A stretch of DNA of 64,000 nucleotides, from assembly GCA_950106755.1 (NCBI GenBank), contig OX467091.1, positions 7,581,538 through 7,645,537 on the forward strand, written 5' to 3'. The stretch is from Climacium dendroides. Taxonomy: Eukaryota > Streptophyta > Bryopsida > Hypnales > Climaciaceae. The notes beneath the pieces were generated by a model that saw only the letters and a list, made by a program, of their open reading frames with translations, made no database searches and was not told the origin of the DNA. How positions within the stretch are numbered: position 1 is the stretch's first letter; each line of letters opens with the position of its first letter. This document shows positions 22,310-35,464 of the stretch, piece after piece. A program made the position numbers and the translations under genes.

Positions 22310-24060
22310 ATTTATTCAATGCAAGTTTCATGAGCATGCTCTCCTGAACCAAATATTAGTCAAGTGCCAGTCAAAGCAATAAGAAAAAATAATGAAATAC
22401 ACTCTGCTCAGCGGTTCCATCAGCTTGTTTTTTTACATCAACTCACTCAGTTTTTGGCCAACTCATCTGAACCAGAATGACTTTTATTTTGAAGAAAGGG
22501 CACAAGAGAATATTAACATTTTAAATGTTTGTCACTATTATATAATACCAAATTCAATGATATATGACACTCCTAAATTAATCCTGCAGTGATGTATTAG
22601 AATCATGGGCATTTTTGCACATTGGTGAATGCTTACAAAACAAAATTTGCAAGTGGTTGCACATTTTTTTGGAGACAACAAATAACTGTAGCCATTGGCC
22701 AATGTGAATCTAAAATCCATTTGATGCAAAGTATGAAAATATATCTATAATATGAGAATGTTACCTAAGCATAAGTTTGAATTGAAAGATTCATTATAAA
22801 AAAATTCCATCTTATAAAGCCGTCACCTCCAAAGTACTATAAATAGATTCATTTATTATCCAACCTACTCCTATCCCCTCCTAAATCATTCTATTTCCTT
22901 CCTTCTTTGATGCTCCATAATCTTTTTTTACAGAATTGTACCAATTTAACAAAATTGATATTGAATATAATACATTATCATACACATGCACATTTATTGG
23001 TACAATATGGATGAAGGGACATCTTGAACAAGAAAATTATGTCATTTCTAAAATAGAGGAAGAGTTAATGATGGCCTTATAAGATATGTGAAGAAAAAAT
23101 TCTAATTAGTTCTCAAAAGCTACAACTCATGATGTCCACATAGAAGTTGCTTTGTTTGATAGGAGTAGATAATGAATTTTTTTGTGAGGTTGAGGATTAG
23201 AAGTTTTAAAAAAACTAATGATTTTACAATAGATTATAATTTTGAATATCCAATGACTATTATTGTGAGCATTGATGAGATTTTAACATGAGTCAAAATG
23301 GATATAATGTACAATTTTTTGTTGTAAACATCAATTTTGTTAAAATGGCAGTATTCTTGACTTCAATACTTTCAAGATGTATAACTTGAAACAAAAATGC
23401 ATACCTATCCAAGTTTTTAGAGCTTGGTATAGATTTGAGTCTCAATCTCTATCCATGCATTTTTCAAACACTATATGAAAAAACTATGCATTTTAGCAAA
23501 GCAATGAAAATAGGGGTTCAAAGAATCAACCCTAGGCTCTCATGATCAAATGTCTTACATTCTAGATATAAGCAATTAGAATAGACACATTCAAATAAAC
23601 ACCTTAACATGAATTCTCAAACTCTTCAGCTTCATATTTGCCAACTGTTGTACCCAATGAAGATTTTATTGCTCAACATGTACTTGTAAATTTGCAACAT
23701 CTTCTCAAAATAACTACACCTAAACCCAAACCATAAGCTTTGTGAACTATGACACCATTGGCATGTAATGAAAAATGATGAATATTTTTTGCTCATTGGC
23801 AAATGCTTCTAGAGCCAAATGCAAATGGTAGTATAATTTTTAGAGTCAAATAATCAAACAACAAATTGGTTACGAATCTTGAGAAAAGAAGGTTATAGGA
23901 AGCTATAACCTCAACATGAGTAAATCTAGAATTCAATTGATGCTTAGTAAGAAAAGGTATTCTTATTATCAGAATGTTGCCCAAACAAAACTTTACACTA
24001 AAGAGGCTTAACCAAAACCGTCCTTTTATAAAGCCACCAACCTCCTAACCTTCAGGAGGT
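22310..24060. repeat. AT-rich intergenic DNA with a diverged duplicate
   Basis: 22600-22830 and 23785-24050 share the order CATTGGYRAATGCTT, an AATGTTRCC block and CTTTTATAAAGCCRYCACCTCC, so they are diverged copies of one repeat. At 23331 a half copy of the TTTYGTTAAAATGGC family is seen. No gene. Confidence 0.45.
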
Positions 24061-24722
24061 TCATGAATTGGACTCTCTTGCCGGCATGGCTGTCTCTTCA
24101 CACAGAATCTCTCAGGGTATCGTACCATGTATACCATGATTCATTAACCAGGGTATTCATTTGTTGTAACTTATCATCTGATTAAAATCGTCTTTTCTTC
24201 TTTTATCACACTCTAGATGGATGGCGCCAAAGTCAGGGATCAGGTGTTTGGGGCCATAGTTTTCAGCTCTGTACACACCAGGAAGCGCTTGCAAACCGGG
24301 TTGTAAACCAACTATTCAATCGGAGATATGGCTAATGTGCGTAAATTATAAACAGTCTACACCCAAGTGCATGTGAATGAAATCAAAACAAAATTAAACC
24401 AGATACGTGGCTGCTCACCAAAGTATCCGCATCACCTGGGGCCGATTCGATCAAAGTAAAGAGAGCCAACAATCCGAGCATCCGATCGAAGAGAGTCAAT
24501 CGTCGATCGAAGTCCATATCATGACATTGTTCGGGATATTGTTAAGCATTCTTCTAGCTGTCGTCTAAGCTCCGAAAGATCGCCTGGATGGCTAAGTTCA
24601 CTTTGAAACGAGGTCATGCACAGGGTCACCATTCACTTGTGCCGAAAAACAAAACAGAAAACGTGAGGCCATATACAGCACTGAAATTACAAACATGACT
24701 CCCGTCCACGTTAATTGACAAC

Positions 24723-24905
24723 GTCAATTTCGTTACATTGCCGATGTACACTCCATTACTTTGGCGCGGATCAGGCCCCGCGGTCTGAAACCCAAATCCA
24801 TACCTGACCTAGCTAGTTTGTGGCTTGAAATTAGAACTTTGTGTGACGATATATGTCACAATTGGGTGTGTGTGTGTAGAATATCGCCAATGTAACGAAA
24901 TTGAC
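24723..24905. mobile_element. 183-bp MITE with 18-bp perfect TIRs
   Basis: GTCAATTTCGTTACATTG at 24723-24740 and its exact reverse complement at 24888-24905, with partial inverted matching further in (CCGAT/CGATA). No target duplication is obvious. The TTTCGTTA start links it to the 62303-62460 element. Confidence 0.7.
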
Positions 24906-26268
24906 ATTCTAGATAAACTCATTGCTTGCGGACGCGAGAGATCTCACCATTTAATTCATAGAATTCATAGAAAGTGTCAGAAAGTCATTCGATGAAAATC
25001 GATTACCCACAAGGGGAGATTGGCCAGTAGTGCTTAGGGTAAATATGAAGGGGTTTAGGGGTTTATTGGTCATGTTCTTTTAGGTTTTATTAAAAAAGAT
25101 GTTGAACATTGGGTGGGCGGGTGGGATGTGCGTAGTTCTCTGGACAGAGAGGTGGGGGGCGGGAAGGCACTCACCGGCCATTCTTCCGGTTCAGCAATGG
25201 CGACCAAGGTCGTTGCTGCTACAAGTGTTCCCTGATCAGATCGACATGGCCTGGTGGGAAGGTTTCATAGCATTGAATCTATGGGTACCATGGTGTGACT
25301 TGACAGCACCTGCACTTGTTGGATTGTAAGATGACATTGATCATTGGGATCAGAGAATAATTTAAAACATTCGAGACCAATACTCTGAGCTGTAGTGCCT
25401 AACTGCCTGCATGATGTGGAATTCCGGGTGGATCCCTGCCATTCACTGGAGCTTCGACCGAGATTGCTAGCTGCACCAATTGCTTTACTGACATAAAGTA
25501 AGAAAATGTCCATCATGCTTAGCCAGCCCCCTCTCGTCTGAGTCACTTCAATTCCCAGTCGTAGTGCCTAGCTACCTTCTCTACCATCGCCTGTATCCTG
25601 TGGCTCATCGATTGGGATCCATACATCGGCGAAGGATTTTGCTGGCTCCGCACTTCAATTGCACACTAGCTGCTGGTAACTCGATCAGTCTGGCAGCTCC
25701 AAGTCTAGCAGCTCCGAGTCCAGATCTATTTACAGTTCGTAGCGGTGGTTTCCATGTATCAAATCATGTTTCCATGTATTAGCTTGGACTTGATCGCAAT
25801 CACCTATTTAAGTCGGTCCGCAGTCGAGGTCTCGTGGATTGAGAATTTCATTTGCCATGCCACCAGAAGTAAGTGCATGAGGTCGAGATTTGAGCATGGT
25901 TCATTGGAGTACATATTGGAAGCCCGGTTTGCATGGACATTGTTAATCGATCTGGCAATTCTCGGCAAAACTCCTTCTGTCCAATGCAATTAAGTAGCTG
26001 TGTCTTGGTGTGCTTATGTGTTGCATGTGAAGATTTGCAATCGCTGTTCGGTTCTTCCTCGTTTGACTGGGAAGCTAATTAATTCGTGCAGCTCCATGCG
26101 TGTCCTATTTCAGTTGATTTAGTTACCCAGAGAGTTTGTTCATCACTAACGTGTTCATCAATAACGTGTTACTGCATGCTTCCTTTGAGGTTGCTCTTGT
26201 GCATGTACGTGTTCGATCAGCTCCGTATCAATTCTGCTGCGTCAGTTACACTTACACGGCTAGATAGA
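24906..26268. other. Intergenic, higher GC, no firm gene
   Basis: Base composition is close to that of the gene-bearing part. Several ORFs under 95 codons occur on both strands but none has a recognisable domain or splice structure. The last ~60 bases share a GTATCAATTC-containing leader with the two S1-like copies downstream, so this is probably the 5' region of the next gene. Confidence 0.4.
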
Positions 26269-26984
26269 ATGGCGAAACACTCCGCGAGGGGAGGGCTGGT
26301 GCTGCTCTCAATCTTCATGGGTCTGCTCAGCGTGCAGGGTTTGATCGTGGTGCTGACGAACAACATGAGCTCGGACGTGAGCATCACGTGCGAGCTCGAG
26401 GACACCCTTCTAGTCGACTTCTAGGGGACTCGTACATATTCCAGGTGGGCGACGGCAACAACTTCCAGAGCCGCCGCTACATCTGCCTGTTTGGGGCCAC
26501 CGACAAGCCGCTCACTATCATGGAGGTGTTCGTGGGCACGGGAGGCCAGGCAACGGGCCGTGCCTGCGCGGGAGAAGCATGCCACACTACTACAGAATGT
26601 ATAGTTTGCAACAGTTTCTGCAATGGTTTTGCAATGCCCACAATTTTGGTTTGAATAAGTTTGCAATGGTTTTTATTAGAGTATTTCACAATATTTGCAA
26701 TGCTTTTGGACTTGCAACAATTTTGGAATACAATAGCATGGATTCTTTGTCCAAGATTTTTACAATTTATTGATTACAAGTTTGCAATGCTTTTGCAATG
26801 CATTATTTCTGAATGCATTGCAAAAACATTGCAATCTAAGTTCCGTTGCACATCAATCCATTGCAGAACCATTGCTAATGTGTTGCAACGGTGTTGCAAT
26901 CACTACTTTCTGTAGTAGTGCCAGTAGTCGATCACGGCCAGCGGCTTCTCGTGCTCCGGCTTCTCGTATGGCTGGGGCAACTGA
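26269..26984 (+). pseudogene. S1/SPH-like small secreted protein, broken (copy 1)
   Basis: The start at 26269 gives a signal peptide (MAKHSARGGLVLLS, then a hydrophobic run ending near residue 24), then VVLTNNMSSDVSITCELED in frame to a stop at about 26422. The next frame continues GDSYIFQVGDGNNFQ, YICLF and TIMEVFVGTGG, then ACAGEAC. A 334-bp MITE (26585-26918) follows, then SITASGFSCSGFSYG to a stop at 26982. The N-terminal TNN strand, the GxSYxF strand, the Cys after the TNN strand and a C-terminal Cys/SIT block fit the S1 self-incompatibility family (PF05938-like). The conserved Trp codon is TAG here. Small secreted signal in life, inactive now. The family call rests on motif order only. 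Confidence 0.6.
26585..26918. mobile_element. MITE inserted in S1-like copy 1
   Basis: TIRs CTACTACAGAA (left) and TTCTGTAGTAG (right) lie between duplicated TGCCA (26580-26584 and 26919-26923). Homology with the other S1-like copies across the join shows the pre-insertion sequence had one TGCCA. The ends can also be read as CACTACTAC...GTAGTAGTG (CACTA-like). The 3- or 5-bp duplication is therefore ambiguous. The interior is rich in TTGCAATG words in both orientations. Confidence 0.8.
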
Positions 26985-27536
26985 TCGATCTACAGAGCTA
27001 CCAAGTTAGGACCTTAAATTAGGTCGCACTCTAGAATCTAGTGCTGGTGATAAATATTACCAAATTTGTCGTCGTGTACTATCCACGTCCTGGCACTTGA
27101 TCAGAGGACAGTGTCTTTACTGAGAATTATAAAGTAATTTCTCATGTTGATTTCAATTTCGACTAGTTTTGTGGTTTTGTGAGATCTGTGACCAGAAATG
27201 CATGTAATGCTAAGTGACAAAGTTCAGTGCTGAGACCTCGTTTTACATGGGCAGCGGTCTTTATGGTTGTCAGACATTTCAAAGGTTTCATATGAAAGGA
27301 AGTGTTCGGGGGCTGATCAATGTGTTCGCATTGTTGCCTCTTTGACGCCTGACGATGTAAATTTGGTTCGGTGCGCTTTTGATTTACTTTTGTTAAATGT
27401 TCAACTCTGGGCACTCGCTGTCCCTAATAGTTCTCTTTACAATTGGTTTTCACTTTTCATGGACCACCCATAGTGCTTAATACAGTTTGCAGTTTGTTTG
27501 CAAGCTCAGTGGTGCACGGAGTTGAAACTATATCTT
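26985..27536. other. Intergenic, no gene seen
   Basis: Moderate GC. Short ORFs only (27267-27473 plus, 27163-27414 minus), none with a recognisable domain. Confidence 0.45.
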
Positions 27537-27724
27537 ACAATTGTTGACAAGTATGTACTGGTGGAAGCAGTGATTCGTTCGCATAAATGCCTAAAAACAT
27601 CTCATTTGCCCGATCAGAAGTATTTTTGCAAAAGTTATAAGCTTCTGAAGTTCGCAACCGGTCAACCATAATCGATTAGATTCTGTCCGTGAACAGTGAG
27701 ATTTCGTCCGATATGACAACCGTG
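27537..27724. mobile_element. Diverged copy of the 28912-29155 hAT fold-back
   Basis: The right half matches: AAACATCTCATTTGCCCGAT, CAAAAGTTAT, TTCTGTCCGTGAACAGT, CGATATGACAACCGTG. The left arm is barely recognisable, so the left limit is approximate. Confidence 0.5.
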
Positions 27725-28903
27725 GCATGGATTAATGCAAGATTATAATTGATCATTTTTTTGGTGTCTATAATGGATCTTTTGCTTTACATACATTTTT
27801 TAAATTTAATTCTCTGGCCAATGATACCTTTGCAAAGTATCATTGTAGAAATCTATTGGATTTGGATTTGGATTGAAGGAGAAGAGATTTTGTATTGAGA
27901 AAAGCTATTGTGAGGAAAAAGTTTGAGTAAGAATTTATTTGGAAAAATAGTGAGTATTATAGAGACAAAGAGTCTCTTAGGAATGGTAACATAGATGTTA
28001 TTTTGGAAATTTTGTTGTTGCAAAGGTACTGTGCAAGGATATCATTGGCCTCTATTGAATTCTTGGATTGTTTCAAAATTTGAATTTAGAGTGAAAATAG
28101 AACTTTATTTTCTTAGTTAAGATCAATACTCAAAATGGATTTTTTGGATGTCACAATCAAGTTTGACCAAGGCAAATATTGTTTTTGGTTGCAATTTCTG
28201 TATTCAAAGAAAAATAAGGATTAGTTCCTAAAGGGCCAAGGTCTTTTCCATAAAAAAACTACTCAAAATTACCATTTTATTGCACAAAGCAAAAGATTTT
28301 GCATATTTTTGTGTAGGATCTAAGATAAAACTTGAAAGTAAGAAATGTTGTGTTTGTTATGTTGGATTTGATTGTAATATGGAAAGTTAATTTAATATGG
28401 AAAATTAGAAAAATAATACAAATAATCTATTCACAAAATTGAGATTTTAAAACAAAATACTTCAAAATTTATACAAAAAAAAGTTTGATATTTTTAATTT
28501 TTTTTAAATTGCTAGAAATGTTTAAAAATAGAATTAAGCCATTTTTAATAACTTTGTGGAGATAAGATTTCACCAAAAAATTTATAGAATGGTATTTTTA
28601 GATATATATTTTGAGAATTTCAATGAATTGTTAGATTATTTTCTAAGATTAATTTGGAAATTGTTTACAATCAAAGTTTGGAATGAAATGGTAAATCTAG
28701 TATTAAAATGGGAGTTTCTCGAGGAGTTTTCAAATGTAAAACCTTTAAGATAGATTTTTCTTACAATTTTGATTTTTGAACTACTTTGAAAAATGTTTAG
28801 GTTAAAGGACCAATTTTATATTTTTTTCTAAATAAGGTGTAGATTAAAATTTTGTTTCTCCATCATAAATTATCTTGAAGATATAGAATCTATAGGATAT
28901 TTC
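27725..28903. repeat. AT-rich DNA with a dispersed repeat
   Basis: 28239-28350 resembles 33626-33745: both have CCAAGGTCTTTT, CAAAATTRCCATTT, CAAAGMRCAAAA and GTAGGATCT in order. No gene. Confidence 0.45.
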
Positions 28904-28911
28904 ATTAAAAT

Positions 28912-29155
28912 AACAATTGTCATATCGGACAGAATCTTATTGTTCACAGACAAATCGGACGAATCAAGGTTGACTGGCTGCAAACTTTGGAGGCCAATAA
29001 CTGTATAAGTTTTTGTAGATGTTGAAAAACATCTCATATGCCCAATTTGGATAATTTTTCCAAAAGTTATTGGCCTCCAAAGTTTGTAGCCAGTCAACTT
29101 TGATTTGCCCGATTTGTTCGTGAACAGTAAGATTCTGTCCGATATGACAACCGTG
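28912..29155. mobile_element. 244-bp hAT fold-back MITE
   Basis: Arms of roughly 100 bp are inverted. The right end reads in reverse complement CACGGTTGTCATATCGGAC, the left AACAATTGTCATATCGGAC. Further in, TTGACTGGCTRCAAACTTTG and GGCCAATAAC pair. The flanks ATTAAAAT at 28904-28911 and 29156-29163 are an exact 8-bp duplication, as for hAT. The terminal pattern CA-GGTTGTC is shared with the right end of the large element at 12589-18479. Confidence 0.85.
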
Positions 29156-29163
29156 ATTAAAAT

Positions 29164-32068
29164 GGCACATTCTATATACCATTTTCAAACCACGTGATCT
29201 AATTAAACCGTAAAAGTGTCATATAGGACAAGTGTACATTTCAGACTTTGTGGTCTAAACTATATAAGTGCAATTTAGAATAGGTGTACATTTTAGATTG
29301 CATAGTCTAAACTATAAAAGTGCCAAAGTTGCTAAATGGCACCATTATTTTTAACAAAATTCCTTATGTTTTGAAATATCTTATTTAATAAATACATACT
29401 TTGAAGGCAACAAAAAATTGTTTTTAATTCTATATTTGAAATTTTATTATAAATTCCACCTAAAAGATTTTTCACTCAAAACCGCATTCAAGAATTACTA
29501 AAATTTTCAATGTAGGAAAATAATTTATGAGATAAATAAGTAATAAATCAAAAAAATTTAAAATCTTAGAACTAAATATGTTATTTACAACTTACTTTTT
29601 TAATATCCCCAATTGATCAACTATATTTGGTCAATCCAAAATTTCAGCTCATGTGTGTAGGTAGTTAATTCGTAGAGGTTTTTTACAATGTTTTTAACAA
29701 AAAAATGCTCCAAAATTGCAATTTTTAGTATAAGTACCAAATTTTAGAAAAAAAAATTTGGACACATGTAACCATAGGATCTTATGGTATGCTAGTTTAA
29801 GAAGATGTGGAAATTTTTTAAAAATTTTCATAGTGTTTGAAGTGACAGAAATTATTTTTTCAGCCCTATCAAAAACCAAATAGTTGCACTTTACAAGGTT
29901 ACATTTGTATGAAAAAATGTCCAAAATGGTGGTGTTTCTTTAGATTCATTTTTCAATGCAAGTTGGCTACATTCTTGAAAAAATTCAAATCATTTGGAAT
30001 TGTACAACATATAGGAAAAAAGTATTACATAAGTAGTTATTATTTTTTTTAATAATAATAATGTATAGAGGCAGTTACTACCTCTTTGAAGTGATAGTAA
30101 TATTAGTAGTGTAAAACTATGTACAAACCCAATAGAAGGGTAGTCATGAAATCATTTTTGTACACGTCTACATAGCCATTGGACAAAAATCATTTCCAAT
30201 TCCCTACATTGAAATACTCAATCTCCAAATTTATTTTCCCTCTTCTTCAATTTTTTTTTCTCAACAAAATCTAAATTACATTAAAAAAATTAAATTCCAC
30301 AAGAACCACAATGACAATGATCTAATGAGATACTACAATTTACTCTTCATAATGCCACAATCATCCTTTTGCACACCCTAATACACCACTTTATCCGAAG
30401 CATAATAAAGAAGAGTGACCACTTACTAATGAGGAAAGACTTGATGGCCATGGAAGAACAACTACTAGCATTTGAGAATTTTATTGTTGCCAATTGTTTG
30501 CAAGGAATCATGAGCCTATGGTTTGATTTTTTTTGCCTAATTAGGGTTTTCAAGAGTGGATTACAATCAAATTTGTAATTTTATTGCTCAATGTTTCAAA
30601 GTGGCTACATGCCCTACATGTATTCTACTTGCAAGTAGGAACATTTTTAAAATCCCATGTAGGCACTATAATGGAAATTCTCTAAGACAACTCGCTTTTT
30701 TCCTTTTTTTAAAACACAAGGAATGTAGCCATCACAAAAAAAATGTGAGACAAAAAGTTCTATTGAGGGGGGAGTTTGTGCATTTTTCAATGTTATTTGA
30801 AGATGTCTCCAACTCCAAATCAACTCAATTTATAAAATTCAATGTTCTAGAATGTAGATTTATGCCTCTAAAATCTAAATTTAATATAGATTACAGTGCA
30901 CATAATCAAAACAATTAGTAGACTTTGTAGGCTCATATCTAATTAATATGAAGGCTTTGAATTTCTAATCTCATTGATTTGTGCATTTCAAAATTCTTGA
31001 TCTAGCAAAGAATCTATCTATTCAAACACTTTATCAAACTCTCAACATTGATGATGAAGAACACACTTAATAACTCAAATGTACACCACAATGGATTTCT
31101 AGGCTTTCAACAATTGCCAATTCTAGTAGGAGCAAAAAAAATAAGAGCAACAATCTTGAAAATGTAACATGCACTAATAGAGAAGAAAGATGCCTAAACA
31201 TATTTGAGTATTTTGAGTCACATTGAGGTGAGAACCGGAAGACATTGCGGCATGCATTGATCACATCTTCTTTTCTAATCACATCCTTTGAACCAAAGCT
31301 TTTTTATTTTATTTTTTATGAATTGCCAAAGTAGTAATATAAAATGTTATGGTGGTACTACAAATTTTAGCATCCATCACACATTGGATAGAAAACATCA
31401 CATTTGTACATATCACATGTCTCTAATTCTATTTTCATCCACAATCTAACAACTTCATCCAAGTTTTTTTTCTTAATTTGAAGTTTTATGGCAAAAAACT
31501 TCATAGTTCTTTGCCATTTTTTGACCAAATCATTATTTTTAGAGCAATCTAACACTAGAAAGCCAAAAATATAGCTGTGTTTTGAACTTACAGAAACTTT
31601 TAGCAAAGGCAAAGGCAAGGCACAAGCACAATTTCTACATGCATGGGTGGCCAACAACTTTAACAATAGTTTTTTTGTTTTTAAATTCACATTGAGAGGG
31701 TGGTCTTATGTATTTTTAATCTCATTGCACGGTTGTTGATTTTACACTTGGGGGGGGGGGTAGGGGGGGTTGCTTGCCTCTTTTGAGGATATAGTAAGTA
31801 CAAAGAAGTAGAGAATAATCTAAAATACTAAATTGTTAATCATTTATTTATGGAATTAAAAAATGCCAATTCCAATGATTGTAATGTTGTAATAAATAAT
31901 ATAAACCCTATATTTTTAATTTTCAAAAATAGTGAAAATTGAGTTAAATAAAGGATTTCAAAGTTTATCTTAAAGTAGAAATTCTATAAGTACTCACCAA
32001 CTACCCACAAACTAAAATTCCTCGTAAATTTCATTTGATTAATCAAAATGAAATGATTCAAAGCTTTC

Positions 32069-32151
<83 letters not shown>

Positions 32152-35100
32152 CTAGAAAACCAATTTCAAATTCTTAATTCTTAAAAAATGATTTTTAAAG
32201 ACATTTTTTTAGTTGCCTAAGTTGCCCGCCGAGCAATGAAAACTACATATCACACAATAACTTTCTAACAATGTAGTCAAAAGTTATAAAAACTATTGGG
32301 CCTTAAAACCACTCTTTGGGCACATGTTGTGTGAAAATTTCAAAGAAAAAAAATTCATTCGTAATGAGCTACCTAACATCACTATTTAGCCAAAAAAATG
32401 CAATTTAGGCATTTAGGGGATAATTATGTCACATGTAGTATGATGGACTTACAATCCACTATAATTTTTTAAGCATGAACCCAATGAACCTAAATTTTTC
32501 TTATTGGAGTTGGATGTTTCTATTATAATTGTTTGTATTATTTTATCAAAACTAAAAAAATCATTTCATATTTAAAATTGAATTTTCGCTAATTTATTCA
32601 TACTAGGTGGTTATATTTTACATAAGGGATTCCAAAATTTGAGGCCTAAGTGAATCTTTCAATTCAAATTTGAGGCCTAAAAGAGGTTCCAAAATTTGAG
32701 GCCTAAAAGAAGTAGGTTAGAATTTATTCACAAAATAGAGTAACAAATTTTTTGAAAAAAATAGACAATTTGATGCTTAAATTATTAGAAAATCATAAAG
32801 ATACTTTTTTTAAACCTAAATTTGATCATTTATAAGGATTGTCTTGATGATAATTAGATTTCAATAGTCATCCTATTTTCTAAACAATAAATGCAAAATA
32901 CGTGAACTTTGGAAATGATCACAAAGTCTAGGACACCACAATTAAAAACAAATGTATTTGAATTGGATGATATATTGTTCAAGTTTAAATGAGGTAAGTC
33001 TAGGTAAAGTAAAATTTTGTATTACAACACATTGACTATATACTATGTGTTGAAGGGCTTCAAGGAATTTTCAACTACATTTCAACTTCATTACCTTTAA
33101 ATTGTAATTTGTGGGAAGAGACCTTTTTCTTATTTTTTTGGAAGGTGAATTTCAACATGACATTTAATAATTACACCAAATTTTAAAGCACACAAGTCTC
33201 TATATTACTATAGAAAAGGATTTCAATTTTGTCTATGCGGTGATTAGAAAGTTTACTCTAGCAGCTTCATGTATATGTAGTGTTTTGATTTTTTTTTCAA
33301 CTTGTATTGCCACCAAGAGCTCATATTAGATAAAATAAAATGAAACCAAATCTTTTTTTTATCATAATATCTTGTAGATAAATAATTGCTCATGCAAGTT
33401 GATTATAGTCATAAAATGATTTTTCACAAAATGTTTATTGATGATTTTTGTTGAAACATGTTTAATAAGTTATTGTTACAATGTAAACATAGTTTTTTTA
33501 TGACTACTACATTGTTCATATTACTTGTGCTATTTCACTCAGTGAAGGTTGACATCATCTTTCAATGCCGTTGGCTTTAGTGTCCGTGGAATCATGCTTG
33601 AGCCTTCAATTGACCCGTCAAGTCCCAAGGTCTTTTTTCTATTGAGAAACATTCAAAATTGCCATTTCTATTGCAAAGAGCAAAAAACTTTGAATTTTTT
33701 TAAATATCTAATTGTATGTAGGATCTTGAACACTCAGACTAGTGTAAGAATGTTTGGAAGAAATGTTGAAAACTTTGAGTGAGTAGATTGCAAGAAAGTT
33801 GCATTTAAAGTAAAGAAAACAAGTTTATTTACTCCTAGTTTGACTCGATTTTTTGACTTTGAATCTTCTTAGCTAAAACTTTTTTCACTAATCATTTTGA
33901 ATTTCTAGTTTTTTATATTGAAAAATTGAATTTAGAGTCTTGAATTTTTTCTTTTTTAAACATTTATTTCCACACATTAAAAAATTGTTAGGTAGAAGCA
34001 AGTTCAAAATCGAAGGAAAAACTAAATTGTTAGTAGTTCTAAGATGGATTTAAAACACACTAATCTCAATGATGAGATTACTCTGAAGAAGAGATCTTAA
34101 TTTGTGAAAGATTTTTTTATTGTGAAAATTGAACTTAAAATGAATTAATCCTGCAAGTTGTTTTTTCAAGTAGATGCTTTAAGTGTTCCAAATTTTGCAT
34201 TGAATCTAATATTTTTACATCACAAAAAAGACAAATGTCATATAAAATTTGTTTCTCTCAACAAGGTTTTCTAACAATGGATAGTCAACTTACTCACTTG
34301 AAGGTTGTAGACCTACAAGACTTGTGACCTACACCAAAAAAGTGTGTATCTAGAATAAGATGTTGTGGTAGTCCTTTACATAATATGTTTCTAAGTTATG
34401 CCCATTTTTTAAATAAATAAATATAAAAAGATTTTATTTAATTAAAAATAATTAAAAAACTTTTAATTAAATTTTTTAAATTACATTTTTTCCACGTTCA
34501 ATATTTAATGAGCACAACATAGACAAAGTGTTTGAAAAGCTTGCCAAAATGAATTTATTCTATATCAATTTAGGTTTATAAATAAATAAACTTGGGATTC
34601 TTAATTTCCAAGTTCATCCTTTTATTCTCAAAAGATTGGTTCCATTGCCAAATGTCAAAATTTATTTATGAGCTTAATATGCCCTTCAAATTCTAGTTGA
34701 GTTTCAATTTTATATATTTTTATCATACAAGACTATGTGTTCCTTATCAATATCAAAAATCTCTAATAGTTTTGTAATAAAGTCTAATTTTTATTATTTT
34801 ATAATATTGAAAAAAATATTAGAAAAATAATCCAATTAATTTGAACTTAAAAAAAAAGTACAAGTAATGAATAGTACGAGTATTTTCTAAACAATTATTT
34901 TATTAGGTACATTTTAACTATCCTCAACAATGAATTCTAAGTCAAATTACTATTGTATAGCTAAATTTAGCCTTTTACAATTGAGTGATAAAATTTTGGT
35001 GGTTTCCTTGAGTAGAAAATGTTTTATTTATAATATTTATTTTTCAGAATTTTTGATAGAAAATTTAAATTATTGTGATTTTTTAAATGTAATATGTATA

Positions 35101-35464
35101 TATTATAATAATTTGGAATTTTGACCAAAAAAATTAAGCTATCAAAATATAAGAAGAAAAATAATTGTCATGAAAACATTAATTTGATTATATTTGTTGG
35201 GTCTTCTTGAGAGTCACATAGAGACTCTGTACTCTCTTAGCAAGTATTTTTTGAATAATATATGAATAAATAATGAATTTTCTAGGAATTCAAGATGTAT
35301 ATATTATAGTAAAATTCTTTCAAAATATAACAATTTAATCCCTAACCTAGGGATCATCATTCATCTAATTTGATTTTGAAAAATGACCCTTTTGGTATAT
35401 CCAAAGATATATCATACTACTAAAATCATAAGTCTCTTTGTAATATCACAAATGCTACCATTAA
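29164..35464. other. Long AT-rich gene-free stretch
   Basis: No gene recognised. The contents are: at 29300-29345, a piece ending TTTTAACAAAATTCC that resembles the TTTCGTTAAAATGG family in reverse; a G-tract at 31750-31768; a (TA)n microsatellite at 32072-32148; a short run of AAATTTGAGGCCTAA repeats at 32635-32712; and a second copy of the 28239 repeat at 33626-33745. The short ORFs here are AT-rich chance frames. Confidence 0.6.
32072..32148. repeat. (TA)n microsatellite
   Basis: About 38 uninterrupted TA units, the only long dinucleotide array in the window. Confidence 0.97.

Noticed and set aside
25099..25329. 76-codon ORF rich in Trp
   Set aside because: No homologous pattern, no splice context, overlapping frames equally open.
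30369..30918. Two overlapping plus-strand ORFs
   Set aside because: AT-rich chance frames without a domain or splice signals.
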